A stretch of 38,672 nt of DNA from assembly GCA_015296075.1 (NCBI GenBank), contig DVDV01000195.1, positions 1 to 38,672 on the forward strand. Direction: 5' to 3'. The stretch is from Leptolyngbyaceae cyanobacterium M33_DOE_097. GTDB taxonomy: Bacteria > Cyanobacteriota > Cyanobacteriia > Leptolyngbyales > Leptolyngbyaceae. This document shows, piece by piece, positions 27,118 through 35,080 of this stretch (its first letter is position 1; each line of letters begins with the position of its first letter). Below the pieces are notes generated by a model, which was given only the letters and a program-made list of their open reading frames with translations, did no database searches and was not told the origin of the DNA. The position numbers and the translations under genes were made by a program.

Positions 27118-28272
27118 ATGGATAACAAGATGATGCTGATGATTCCGGGACCAACTCCTGTGCCAGAGCAGGTTCTACTGGCAATGGCAAAGCACCCAAT
27201 TGGTCACCGCAGCGGCGATTTTTCCAAAATCATGGAAGAGGTGACAAATAACCTCAAATGGTTGCATCAGACTCAAAACGACGTACTGATTTTGACAGCG
27301 AGCGGTACGGGTGCGATGGAAGCAGGCATTATCAACTTTTTGAGTGCGGGCGATCGCGTGCTGGTTGGCGACAACGGCAAGTTTGGTGAGCGTTGGGCCT
27401 TGGTCGCTAAAGCGTATGGGTTACAAGTGGATGTCATTTCGGCTGAGTGGGGCAAACCCCTTGATCCCGAAGAGTTTCGGGCGAAGTTAGAGGCAGATAC
27501 TGAGAAGGCCATTAAAGCGGTCATCATTACTCACAGCGAAACCTCAACCGGGGTGTTGAATGACCTGGAAACTATCAATAAATACGTTAAAGCGCACGGT
27601 GAAGCGTTAATCATCGTTGACACGGTGACGAGTTTGGGCGCTTCTAATGTGCCAGTTGATGAGTGGGGCTTAGACGTTGTGGCGTCAGGTTCTCAAAAGG
27701 GCTACATGATCCCCCCTGGGCTTGGTTTTGTAGCAGTTAGCCCCAAAGCCTGGAAAGCTTACGAGACTGCAACCTTACCCAAGTTTTATTTGGATCTAGG
27801 TAAGTACAAAAAAGATGCAGCCAAGAACAGCAACCCCTTCACGCCTCCGGTGAACTTGTTCTACGCACTGCAAGCCGCGTTGAATATGATGAAAGCCGAA
27901 GGCCTAGAAAATATCTTTGCGCGTCATCAGCGTTTGACCCAAGCAACCCGCGCGGCAGTGAAAGCAATGGGCTTGCCTCTATTTGCGCCTGATGATGCAG
28001 CCAGCCCAGCGATTACGGCGGTGATTCCCGATCGCGTTGATGCTGAGCAAGTTCGCTCGGTGATGAAGAAGCGCTACGACGTGCTACTCGCAGGCGGACA
28101 AGATCACCTCAAGGGCAAGATTTTCCGAATTGGGCACCTTGGCTTTGTCTGCGATCGCGATATCCTCTCAGCGATCGGTGCGTTAGAAGGAACGTTGCAA
28201 GAACTGGGTTATGAAGGCGCCGTTCCTGGTGCGGGTGTTGCAGCCGCTGCGAAAGTGTTTGCAAATTCCTAA
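27118..28272 (+). CDS. Class V aminotransferase, alanine-glyoxylate/serine-glyoxylate type
   Basis: 384-aa PLP enzyme. Seen: IPGPTPVPE at the N-terminus (family signature), GTGAMEAGI, GDNGKFGERW, VDTVTSLGA, and the PLP lysine K194 in ASGSQKGYM; the C-terminal FRIGHLGF is present. Relatives transaminate glyoxylate with alanine or serine, a photorespiratory step in cyanobacteria. Proteins of this group are often labelled 'soluble hydrogenase 42 kDa subunit', a historical misannotation: nothing here resembles a hydrogenase. Start: ATG 27118 (MDNKMM) with GGGG 7 nt upstream gives the usual length; ATG 27112 and GTG 27076 are alternatives. A strong HIP1-centred terminator follows. Confidence 0.9.
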   Translation: MDNKMMLMIPGPTPVPEQVLLAMAKHPIGHRSGDFSKIMEEVTNNLKWLHQTQNDVLILTASGTGAMEAGIINFLSAGDRVLVGDNGKFGERWALVAKAYGLQVDVISAEWGKPLDPEEFRAKLEADTEKAIKAVIITHSETSTGVLNDLETINKYVKAHGEALIIVDTVTSLGASNVPVDEWGLDVVASGSQKGYMIPPGLGFVAVSPKAWKAYETATLPKFYLDLGKYKKDAAKNSNPFTPPVNLFYALQAALNMMKAEGLENIFARHQRLTQATRAAVKAMGLPLFAPDDAASPAITAVIPDRVDAEQVRSVMKKRYDVLLAGGQDHLKGKIFRIGHLGFVCDRDILSAIGALEGTLQELGYEGAVPGAGVAAAAKVFANS

Positions 28273-28305
28273 ACCTGCAAAGCCGAGTAAATGGCTTAGT
28301 CATAG

Positions 28306-28334
28306 AAAACAGGGGCGATCGCCCCTGTTTTTTT
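28306..28334 (+). terminator. HIP1-centred Rho-independent terminator
   Basis: A 26-bp perfect palindrome (28306-28331) whose centre is GGCGATCGCC, with T residues through 28334. It ends the aminotransferase transcript. Confidence 0.85.
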
Positions 28335-28434
28335 ACTGGGCTTAAAACTGGGCAACAATCTCATCAGGAATGAATGGCCAGTTTTATTTTTTGGGGGCTA
28401 ATACCAATTCTCTCAAGCTCATTCACAGATCCTC

Positions 28435-28486
28435 GTAGGGGCGGTTCGCGTTCGTGTAGCGTTTCCGAAGGAAATACCGCCCTTAC
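28435..28486. repeat. Dispersed inverted-repeat element
   Basis: Arms GTAGGGGCGGT (28435-28445) and ACCGCCCTTAC (28476-28486), one mismatch, enclosing the motif GTAGCGTTTCCGAAGGA. Similar GTAGCG...GAAGGA palindromes are common dispersed elements in cyanobacterial genomes (from memory). Confidence 0.6.
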
Positions 28487-28519
28487 AGATTATCTCAACC
28501 ACCCTCCAAAAATTTTCGG

Positions 28520-28608
28520 CGTTGCTGATCAGGTGTAGTGAGCACATTTTGCAAAACGCCCCTAGCGTAGGGGTACTTATCCAAAAAAGATATCTACACT
28601 CAGCAACG
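28520..28608. mobile_element. MITE-like element
   Basis: 89 bp bounded by a perfect 9-bp terminal inverted repeat (CGTTGCTGA at 28520 and TCAGCAACG ending at 28608), with an internal hairpin CCCCTA-GCG-TAGGGG (28559-28573). Its right 47 bp match 38406-38452 in 39 of 47 positions. No coding capacity, so it would depend on a transposase elsewhere. Confidence 0.55.
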
Positions 28609-28616
28609 TCAAACTT

Positions 28617-29294
28617 TCATCCGACTGACACAGCTTGGTTGGTCGCTTCAGTGGCAACCTGCTCTTGAATCGGTGGACGGAGGGCGATGTAGGCAGCGGC
28701 ACCCAGTAAAGGCACCAACGCCACCAGCCAAAAAACGCCGCGATTTTTTAGCCCCCGGCGAGCCATATCGTCGCCCAACAAAATCGGGAAAAGGGCACAC
28801 AACATACAAAAATCGAGACTCATCACGTGGATGAAGCGGTTCGTTTGCCACTGCTGCACAAAGTCTGCCCAATTGCCCTGAGTCAAACCATAGGCAAGTA
28901 AGCCAGCCGCTGCTACAAACGCCAAGAGGCCAAAAATGCGGGAATCAAACACCTTAATCACCCAGTTTTTCTTTCCCGTAAAAGCGGGATTAGGCTGTCG
29001 TAGTGCTAAGTAAGGCATTAACCCAAACGCCCCCACAAAGAAGGAGAGAAACGCGAAGGGAAACGCCCGCACCTTCTGCCCCCGACCATCGGCATAAAGC
29101 ACCGCACTGTAGATCAAGGGAATGACCCCCATGATGTTAAACAGAGCCACAATCAACGGATTGATCCCTGCGATTTGTCCGGTAGAAAGATTCTTGATCA
29201 AATCAAAGGTGTCTGGTTGATCGGGTGGAGCAAGCAGAAATGCATACCCAGTGAAACCTAACCAGAGAAGCCAAATTGCAAGATTTTTAGGCAT
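28617..29294 (-). CDS. Multi-pass membrane protein of unknown function
   Basis: 225 aa with about six hydrophobic helices (near 6-22, 45-65, 75-95, 118-137, 152-172, 185-205). Recognisable segments: an N-terminal helix AIWLLWLGFTGYAFLL, FPFAFLSFFVGAFGLMPYLALR, RFIHVMSLDFCMLCALFPILL, and a conserved-looking loop DDMARRGLKN before the last helix. The charge pattern suggests an integral inner- or thylakoid-membrane protein. I do not recognise the family by name and give no function. The gene is divergent from cutA (119-bp gap), and its 3' end abuts the MITE-like element. Confidence 0.78.
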   Translation of the reverse strand: MPKNLAIWLLWLGFTGYAFLLAPPDQPDTFDLIKNLSTGQIAGINPLIVALFNIMGVIPLIYSAVLYADGRGQKVRAFPFAFLSFFVGAFGLMPYLALRQPNPAFTGKKNWVIKVFDSRIFGLLAFVAAAGLLAYGLTQGNWADFVQQWQTNRFIHVMSLDFCMLCALFPILLGDDMARRGLKNRGVFWLVALVPLLGAAAYIALRPPIQEQVATEATNQAVSVG

Positions 29295-29413
29295 GGGGCG
29301 ATCGGCTAAACGCGATGAAACTCTGTCTGTAGTTACTAAAGTTTACAATTTTTCTGGTGGGCGGTTAAGGCAACTCCGCCAAACTAAAGAGGAATCATAG
29401 AGCGTAGAAAGCA

Positions 29414-29731
29414 ATGGAATATGGTGTGGTGCTGGTGACAGCCAGTTCAGAAGCAGAGGCAAACGCGATCGCCCAATCTCTTGTGGAGTCTCACCTGGCC
29501 GCCTGTGTGAGTCTGTTCCCAATTCAGTCTATTTACACCTGGCAAGGGAAGGTTGAGCAAGCACAGGAATGGCAACTGCTGATCAAAACCGACCTGACAC
29601 GCTTTGCCGAGTTGGAAGCCGCTGTGCGATCGCTCCATTCTTACGAAGTGCCCGAAATTATTGCTCTGCCGATTAGCCACGGCTCAACTGATTACCTGCA
29701 ATGGATTGGCGCACAAGTCAAACCGCAGTAA
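29414..29731 (+). CDS. cutA: Divalent-cation tolerance protein CutA
   Basis: 105-aa CutA1 family protein, typical length. Seen: VVLVTASSEAEANAIAQSLVESHLAACVSLFP, IYTWQGKVEQAQEWQLLIKT and the C-terminal YEVPEIIALPI(S)HGSTDYLQWI, all family hallmarks. These proteins form PII-like trimers; a copper-tolerance role in E. coli gave the name, but the function in cyanobacteria is unclear (known). Intact. It is followed on the same strand by glutaredoxin and photolyase genes. Confidence 0.95.
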   Translation: MEYGVVLVTASSEAEANAIAQSLVESHLAACVSLFPIQSIYTWQGKVEQAQEWQLLIKTDLTRFAELEAAVRSLHSYEVPEIIALPISHGSTDYLQWIGAQVKPQ

Positions 29732-29861
29732 GACAAAAAAGCAGCCCCTTGTTTAAGGACTGCGTGTATGCAAGAGGAATAACAGGTAATCAAGACTATG
29801 CTGCAATCAAAACAAGGATTAAGGTAAAAGAGTTCACCCAAACGCTGTATTCCTGGAAAAT

Positions 29862-30176
29862 ATGCAAAACTTCTTTAATTTCCTGTTGGGAAAACCATCT
29901 GATCAAGTCAAAGCCAAGGTTGAGATCTACACCTGGCAAACCTGCCCCTTCTGCATTCGAGCGAAGCTGTTGTTACGCTGGAAAGGTGTCAATTACACCG
30001 AGTACAAAATTGATGGTGATGAAGCAGCGCGGGCTCAAATGGCAGAACGAGCCAACGGACGCCGTAGCGTGCCTCAAATTTTTATCAACAATGAGCATGT
30101 TGGGGGCTGTGACGACCTCTACGCCCGCGATCGCCAGGGTCAACTTGACCCCCTCTTAGCCCAGCCAGCCGCATGA
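29862..30176 (+). CDS. grxC: Glutaredoxin 3 (dithiol)
   Basis: 104-aa thioredoxin-fold redox protein. The active site is CPFC (C28-C31) in TWQTCPFCIRAK, followed by the cis-proline motif SVPQIF and GGCDDL, the glutathione-binding GG-C-D-D block. It reduces disulfides and glutathione adducts in the cytosol. It has a short N-terminal extension before the usual start of the fold. Co-oriented with cutA and the photolyase gene, but separated from each by more than 100 bp, so an operon is not proven. Confidence 0.94.
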   Translation: MQNFFNFLLGKPSDQVKAKVEIYTWQTCPFCIRAKLLLRWKGVNYTEYKIDGDEAARAQMAERANGRRSVPQIFINNEHVGGCDDLYARDRQGQLDPLLAQPAA

Positions 30177-30314
30177 CCTGCGACCAATAGCGGATTCACC
30201 CACCTACCAGAAGCTTTATATTTGTTTACAGGGTTTTCATCAGAGGATGAAACAGAAGCGTCATCCACAGCCCTTGCTGAGTTTGTTGTCTAGTTTTTGA
30301 GAATGGGCTGTTCT

Positions 30315-31838
30315 ATGACCATTGGTGTTTGGGTTTTAGGCGATCAGCTTTGGGAAGGTCAAGCCGCACTCCAGACCTGTGCTGACCAAAAAGAAAAGGT
30401 CTCTGTCTTAATGGTGGAGTCGCTGCAACACTGCCTGGAGCTTCCCTATCATTTGCAAAAGTTGGTGCTTGTCTGGTCAGCCATGCGCCATTTTGCCGAA
30501 GAGTTACGCCAAAACGGGTGGCAGGTCACTTACTACCAATTGGCCGACAACTTTGAGCAACCGCTGCAAGAATGGATTCAACAGCAGCAGATTGATGAGT
30601 TGCGGGTGATGCGCCCGACCGATCGCCCCTTTGCGAGATCGCTGCAATCGATGCAATTGCCTTGCCCGATCGAAATTGTGCCGAATAATCGCTTTCTCTG
30701 GGAAGAGGGCGAATTTCAACGCTGGGCAAAACCCCGCAAACGCCTGTTAATGGAGGACTTTTACCGTGAAGGTCGGCGTCGCTTCAACATTTTGATGGAA
30801 GGTGAACACCCCGTCGGCGGTAAATGGAATTTTGACAAAGAGAACCGTAAACCGCCCAAAGGCAAGATTGAGACGCCAAAACCAATTCATTTTGAGCCAG
30901 ACGCGATCACGCAAGAAATCATCGATTGGCTCAAAACCGCTCCTCAATTTGAGCAACACCGTCAGTATTGGAAGCTCGAACCCTTTCATTGGGGCGTTAC
31001 CCATCACCAGGCCAAACAGGTGCTCGACAACTTCATTCAAGCCCAATTGTCGGGGTTTGGCCCTTATCAGGATGCCATGCTGACCGGCGAACATACGATG
31101 TGGCATGCCCTGCTTTCTCCCTATCTCAATTTGGGTTTGCTGCATCCCCTCGAAGTCGTGCAAGCTGCTGAGCAAGCCTACTACGAGAATCAAGCTGAGT
31201 GGGAGTTGAGCAGTGTCGAAGGTTTTGTTCGGCAAGTGATGGGTTGGCGTGAGTACATGCACGGGGTTTATGCGCTCGTCAGCAATGACTACCCCGAAAA
31301 GAATTGGTTTAACCACACACAACCGTTGCCAGAGTTCTTTTGGACGGGTGAAACCAAAATGAACTGCCTGCACCAGATTATCAGCCAAACCCGTGAAATC
31401 GGCTATGCACACCACATTCAGCGATTAATGGTGCTGGCTAATTTTGCTTTGATCGCGGGTTTGTCACCCCAAGAGACCGAGCAGTGGTTTCATGCTGCTT
31501 TTATTGATGCCTATGACTGGGTAATGCAAACCAATGTGATTGGCATGGGAATGTTTGCCGATGGCGGCGTACTTGCTTCCAAACCCTACGCGGCTTCTGC
31601 TAACTACATCAACCGCATGAGCGACTATTGCAAAAGTTGTCACTACTCTGCCAGCGATCGCACCGGCGAAAAAGCGTGTCCCTTCAACTTCTTCTACTGG
31701 GACTTCCTGGCTCGTCACCGCGAAAAACTAAAAGGTCAGGGACGTATGAGCTTCATTCTCAACAACCTTGACAAAATGAAAGACGGAGAACTGGCAGAGA
31801 TTCAGGCGCAAGCAACTGACTGGCGGCGATCGCACTAG
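30315..31838 (+). CDS. Fe-S bacterial photolyase/cryptochrome (FeS-BCP, PhrB type)
   Basis: 507 aa. Seen: an N-terminal antenna/Rossmann domain starting TIGVWVLGDQLW, the FeS-BCP block NRFLWEEGEFQRWAKPRKRLLMEDFYR, and an FAD-binding helical domain. The four cluster cysteines are C351 (KMNCLHQI), C439 and C442 (DYCKSCHYS), and C455 (KACPF). Their spacing equals that of the four [4Fe-4S] ligands I recall for Agrobacterium PhrB, so the cluster is expected. Relatives repair (6-4) photoproducts with blue light. The usual MTIGVWVLGDQL start is ATG 30315; in-frame ATG 30303 and TTG 30297 are weaker choices. The stop codon overlaps the convergent glycosyltransferase stop by 4 bp. Confidence 0.92.
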   Translation: MTIGVWVLGDQLWEGQAALQTCADQKEKVSVLMVESLQHCLELPYHLQKLVLVWSAMRHFAEELRQNGWQVTYYQLADNFEQPLQEWIQQQQIDELRVMRPTDRPFARSLQSMQLPCPIEIVPNNRFLWEEGEFQRWAKPRKRLLMEDFYREGRRRFNILMEGEHPVGGKWNFDKENRKPPKGKIETPKPIHFEPDAITQEIIDWLKTAPQFEQHRQYWKLEPFHWGVTHHQAKQVLDNFIQAQLSGFGPYQDAMLTGEHTMWHALLSPYLNLGLLHPLEVVQAAEQAYYENQAEWELSSVEGFVRQVMGWREYMHGVYALVSNDYPEKNWFNHTQPLPEFFWTGETKMNCLHQIISQTREIGYAHHIQRLMVLANFALIAGLSPQETEQWFHAAFIDAYDWVMQTNVIGMGMFADGGVLASKPYAASANYINRMSDYCKSCHYSASDRTGEKACPFNFFYWDFLARHREKLKGQGRMSFILNNLDKMKDGELAEIQAQATDWRRSH

Positions 31839-33529
31839 CCCTGTGGTTCAGTTAACAACGGTGTTGGAGCCACACTGGTGACAGTGCTAGGCAGCTTCTC
31901 TAGTTGCTGAGGTGCGCCTTGTCGCTCAATCAAAAACCAACCCTCTGCTACAGCCAACCGACGATAATTAGACAGGTTCAGCGATCGCACCGCCGTATCG
32001 TCTACTAACAGGTAAACCGATTTGTCCTGCTGCCAGCGCTCCAGGATAATTTCAGCATTCGCCGGAAGAACGGTGCGATCGCTGTAGAAATTGAGCGAGG
32101 GACGGTGCCATTGGTAGGAAGTCCAAACCGTTTGTCCTTTTGGAACGTACTGCTGCACCATGCTGGCAACAGGCTTGACTGGATACCGTTCGTTTAACTC
32201 CCAGAGCCAGTGGGGTGACATCATCAACAAAAACAGCGACACATAACATCCCCAAACCAGCACCAGAATAAATTGAGCATTTTGACGAATGATCAATCCA
32301 GCCGTACCAATTAAGGTTAAAGAGATCGCCAGTAAGACAATGAGTAGATCATATTGAGGACTTGCGCTGATAACGCTTAGATAAATGCCGTAGCCTGTTG
32401 TAGCGATCGCCAAGACTGCACAACCAATTGCCCACGCCCGCGGATACGGCTGCTGGGATGATTTCAGCCCACCTAACCAATCCTCAACTCGCCAAAACTC
32501 AGCCAGTTTGTTACCTACCACTAAAGCAAACGCCGGATAAATTGGAAAAAGATACCAGGGTAACTTGGTACTCATAATTGAAATCACAAGCAGATAGCCC
32601 CCCAGCCAAACCAACAAAAGCTTTGCCCAGCTGAGGTTTCGATTTTCCCATGCCTGTCGTAACCCTTGTGGCAAAAATAGAAGCCAGGGAGCCGTGTATT
32701 TAACTAGCTCCAGCAAGTAGTACCAAAATGGCCCCCGATTTGCCTCAACCGTGCGCCAAACGCGGCTCAACGATTGGTTCATCACATTTTCGATGATAAA
32801 GGTTTGACCATAGTGGAGTACCTGTGCCAGATACCAACCCAGAGCTGGTACAACCCCCAGTAAGGTGCCACTCCAAAAAAAGGTGCTGGTCAACAGGCGT
32901 GGCGTATCCCAAACTAGAAACCCCAACCCGATCGCCCCCAGCAAGAGAGCCGCCGCCCCTTTGGTCATTGCGATCGCCCCCAGAGATAGACCAACCCCCA
33001 GACTCCACCGCAGATCTCGCCGCGATCGCAACAAACAAATCACCATCAACAGAAAAAAGCAAACCAGCCCCCCATCTAGCATGGCTAATCGCCCATGTCG
33101 CACCACTGGCAACAGCGTCAGGTAAACCAGCATTGCAAAGATCGCGGCAGTCCGGCGAGGAAATAATTCTCGCCCCAGAATATAAACCAATGGCACAGAT
33201 AGCGCTGTCAGCGTCGCCCCTGGTAAGCGTGCCATCCACTCATTCACTCCCCCCCACCGAAACGCGAGAGCCACCAGCCAGTGAATCAAAGGCGGCTTAT
33301 TTAGATAAGGTGTGCCATCGGGTGTAACTGGGTAAAGCCAAACACTAGAACCAATCGGCGATCGCGCCATTTCTCGGCTAATTTGCGCCACAATGCCCTC
33401 ATCCCAATCTCGCAGGGCAACGCTCCCCAAGTTCACAAAAAAGAGGGGAATTGCCAGCAAGAAAAGTACCAGCCACCCGATTTGCAGGGGTCGCTGGCTT
33501 TGACGAAGTTGTTGAGTTAACCGAGGCAC
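31835..33529 (-). CDS. GT39 (ArnT/PMT-like) membrane glycosyltransferase
   Basis: 564-aa polytopic inner-membrane protein with about 11-12 hydrophobic helices. Seen: the first loop LRDWDEGIVAQISREM (residues 40-54) with the acidic catalytic-type residues D43 and E44, then TPYLNKPPLIHWLVAL and the LPGATLTALSVPLVY block, typical of GT39/ArnT-like transferases that use polyprenyl-phosphate sugars in the periplasm. The C-terminal part (about 460-564) is a soluble periplasmic-type domain. The acceptor (lipid, glycan or protein) is unknown. Convergent with the photolyase gene, the two stop codons sharing a CTAG. Confidence 0.88.
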   Translation of the reverse strand: MPRLTQQLRQSQRPLQIGWLVLFLLAIPLFFVNLGSVALRDWDEGIVAQISREMARSPIGSSVWLYPVTPDGTPYLNKPPLIHWLVALAFRWGGVNEWMARLPGATLTALSVPLVYILGRELFPRRTAAIFAMLVYLTLLPVVRHGRLAMLDGGLVCFFLLMVICLLRSRRDLRWSLGVGLSLGAIAMTKGAAALLLGAIGLGFLVWDTPRLLTSTFFWSGTLLGVVPALGWYLAQVLHYGQTFIIENVMNQSLSRVWRTVEANRGPFWYYLLELVKYTAPWLLFLPQGLRQAWENRNLSWAKLLLVWLGGYLLVISIMSTKLPWYLFPIYPAFALVVGNKLAEFWRVEDWLGGLKSSQQPYPRAWAIGCAVLAIATTGYGIYLSVISASPQYDLLIVLLAISLTLIGTAGLIIRQNAQFILVLVWGCYVSLFLLMMSPHWLWELNERYPVKPVASMVQQYVPKGQTVWTSYQWHRPSLNFYSDRTVLPANAEIILERWQQDKSVYLLVDDTAVRSLNLSNYRRLAVAEGWFLIERQGAPQQLEKLPSTVTSVAPTPLLTEPQG

Positions 33530-33702
33530 AAGCGCTAATCAGAAAACAAAATTGCTAACTGATCATAAACAGTTTTTCCTAACGTCGCCGGAATTTAAAT
33601 GAGTGCTACTCGCATTCAAAAAACCAGGAGCCAATCCAAAAGTGTTCTAACCCTGTGACTCCTGTTTTCTGGCGCATATCTCTAATTTTTTCGCACCACA
33701 GC

Positions 33703-34575
33703 CTACTTTGCACGCTGTCGCAACTTCTTCCCAGCTGTCAGCAAGCTGCCCCCAAGAAGGACACCTGCGATCGTGGTCGGTTCGGGTACTGGATTGGGTG
33801 GCACAGTCGAAATCGAACCACCTTTCAGAAACAGAGCTGAATCATAACGCTTATCTTCCACATCTTTGATGAAAATACTAAGCGTATTTGTCGCATTCTT
33901 ATTCAGTGCCCCTTCAAAATTCAAAACCTTCGAATAGCCATCTAACCGAGTTACACTTGCGGCTGGGCCTGTACCCACCGGGTTATCGATATAGTCAGGG
34001 TTAAAAGGACCAGTAAACGAAGGTGTCAGGCTGTTAATGCTAACAATTTGTCCGTCATTGAGCAGAGCCAAATTCACGCCATTTAACTGCAACTCCATCG
34101 CATCATTGAATGTAGAACCGCCAAACTCAGGAAATTCTTCAGAGGCAAACACATAGCTAAAGAAGACTTTTTCAGCCAGATCATTGGCAAAAAAGGTGAT
34201 GTCAATCTGTGCTAAATCTTCAGAGTTGTTAGACAACGCAGTACTGAGATCATTAAAGCTAGGATCACCAGGTTCGCCTGATGGCGTGGTGGAAATGGTA
34301 TTGACACCAGGAATTTGGCTGACCTGTCCGGTACTTAAGACAATGCCATTGCCCACTCCAAACGGGTCATCTGCAAAAGTGCCAAAGGCCAGGGGATCGC
34401 CCGTAAAAGAAAAAGAAAAATCACTTAGGTTTGGTGTTTCCCCTAGTAAAGCGTTTTTCAGGGTGTTTGTATCTGACGTTTGGGTGACAGTAAAAGCAGC
34501 AGCAGTGGGTTGTAAGACGATCGCGGATGTGGCGGCAAGCAGTGTTGCGATCGCGGTAGGGGCAACGAATTTCAT
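33703..34575 (-). CDS. PEP-CTERM secreted protein with choice-of-anchor L domain
   Basis: 290 aa. Seen: a signal peptide (about 1-27, MKFVAPTAIATLLAATSAIV core), a choice-of-anchor L-type domain (about 45-235; GVGNGIVLSTGQV and FFSYVFASEEFPEFGG, FNDAMELQLNG), and a C-terminal sorting signal VPEPTTIAGVLLGGSLLTAG followed by a basic tail KKLRQRAK (263-290). The signal is processed by an exosortase, none of which is in this window. Likely an exported surface or matrix protein of a biofilm- or sheath-forming cell (inference). Intact. Confidence 0.93.
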   Translation of the reverse strand: MKFVAPTAIATLLAATSAIVLQPTAAAFTVTQTSDTNTLKNALLGETPNLSDFSFSFTGDPLAFGTFADDPFGVGNGIVLSTGQVSQIPGVNTISTTPSGEPGDPSFNDLSTALSNNSEDLAQIDITFFANDLAEKVFFSYVFASEEFPEFGGSTFNDAMELQLNGVNLALLNDGQIVSINSLTPSFTGPFNPDYIDNPVGTGPAASVTRLDGYSKVLNFEGALNKNATNTLSIFIKDVEDKRYDSALFLKGGSISTVPPNPVPEPTTIAGVLLGGSLLTAGKKLRQRAK

Positions 34576-35080
34576 GGGGGACTCCAGTTACAATTATGTG
34601 TTTTGGGGAGCAAATGCTTAAAAGCTAAAACAACAAAGCGCAGATAAAATCCAGAAAGTTAGAGAAAAAACTTTAACGAGGATGCGGTAGCAGATCGCAC
34701 CAGAGTAATTTTTCTCAGTCTACCGACAAAAATTGAAAGCGGAGTTAAGTAACAGCTTCTTAACCTCCGCGATACAGGCATATTTAACTGAATAGAGAAA
34801 TTGAATCCGTAGTTTGAAGCTTCTACTCGGTCTGAGTAGCGCTCTACTAAATTTCACCATTCTCCGCTTAGGCGCACTTTCTCACCCAAAATCTCGCTAC
34901 AACAAAAAGCAGGACGTGAGGCTCGCCTTCCTCAACAGTCCTGCCTAGCATCATTTGGAATGGTTCTTGCTGCCACTCAGCGTGAAGAAATTGAGAACGA
35001 AACAAGGGCGATCGCTCGACTTGCTAGCGTTCAATTAGCATCTAACCAGTAAGCGGCAGACCTGGTAGATGTGTACCTGA
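34576..35080. other. Intergenic region, porin to PEP-CTERM gene
   Basis: 505 bp. It holds the minus-strand terminator of the porin gene (34901-34944) and, closer to 34575, the presumed promoter of the PEP-CTERM gene. No other structure or gene is apparent. Confidence 0.55.
34901..34944 (-). terminator. Rho-independent terminator of the porin gene
   Basis: Hairpin with outer arms GCAGGAC/GTCCTGC (34909-34915 and 34938-34944) and an inner TGAGG/CCTCA stem. On the minus strand it is followed by TTTTTGTT. It lies about 140 nt after the porin stop. Confidence 0.8.

Noticed and set aside
27076-28272. Annotation as soluble hydrogenase subunit
   Set aside because: All motifs including the PLP lysine are those of class V aminotransferases; no metal-binding hydrogenase motif is present.
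29701-30159. 152-codon plus-strand frame overlapping the glutaredoxin gene
   Set aside because: Shadow frame; the overlapping glutaredoxin has a clear active site and full domain.
30747-31415. 222-codon minus-strand frame inside the photolyase gene
   Set aside because: Antisense to strongly conserved photolyase motifs, so an artefact of codon bias.
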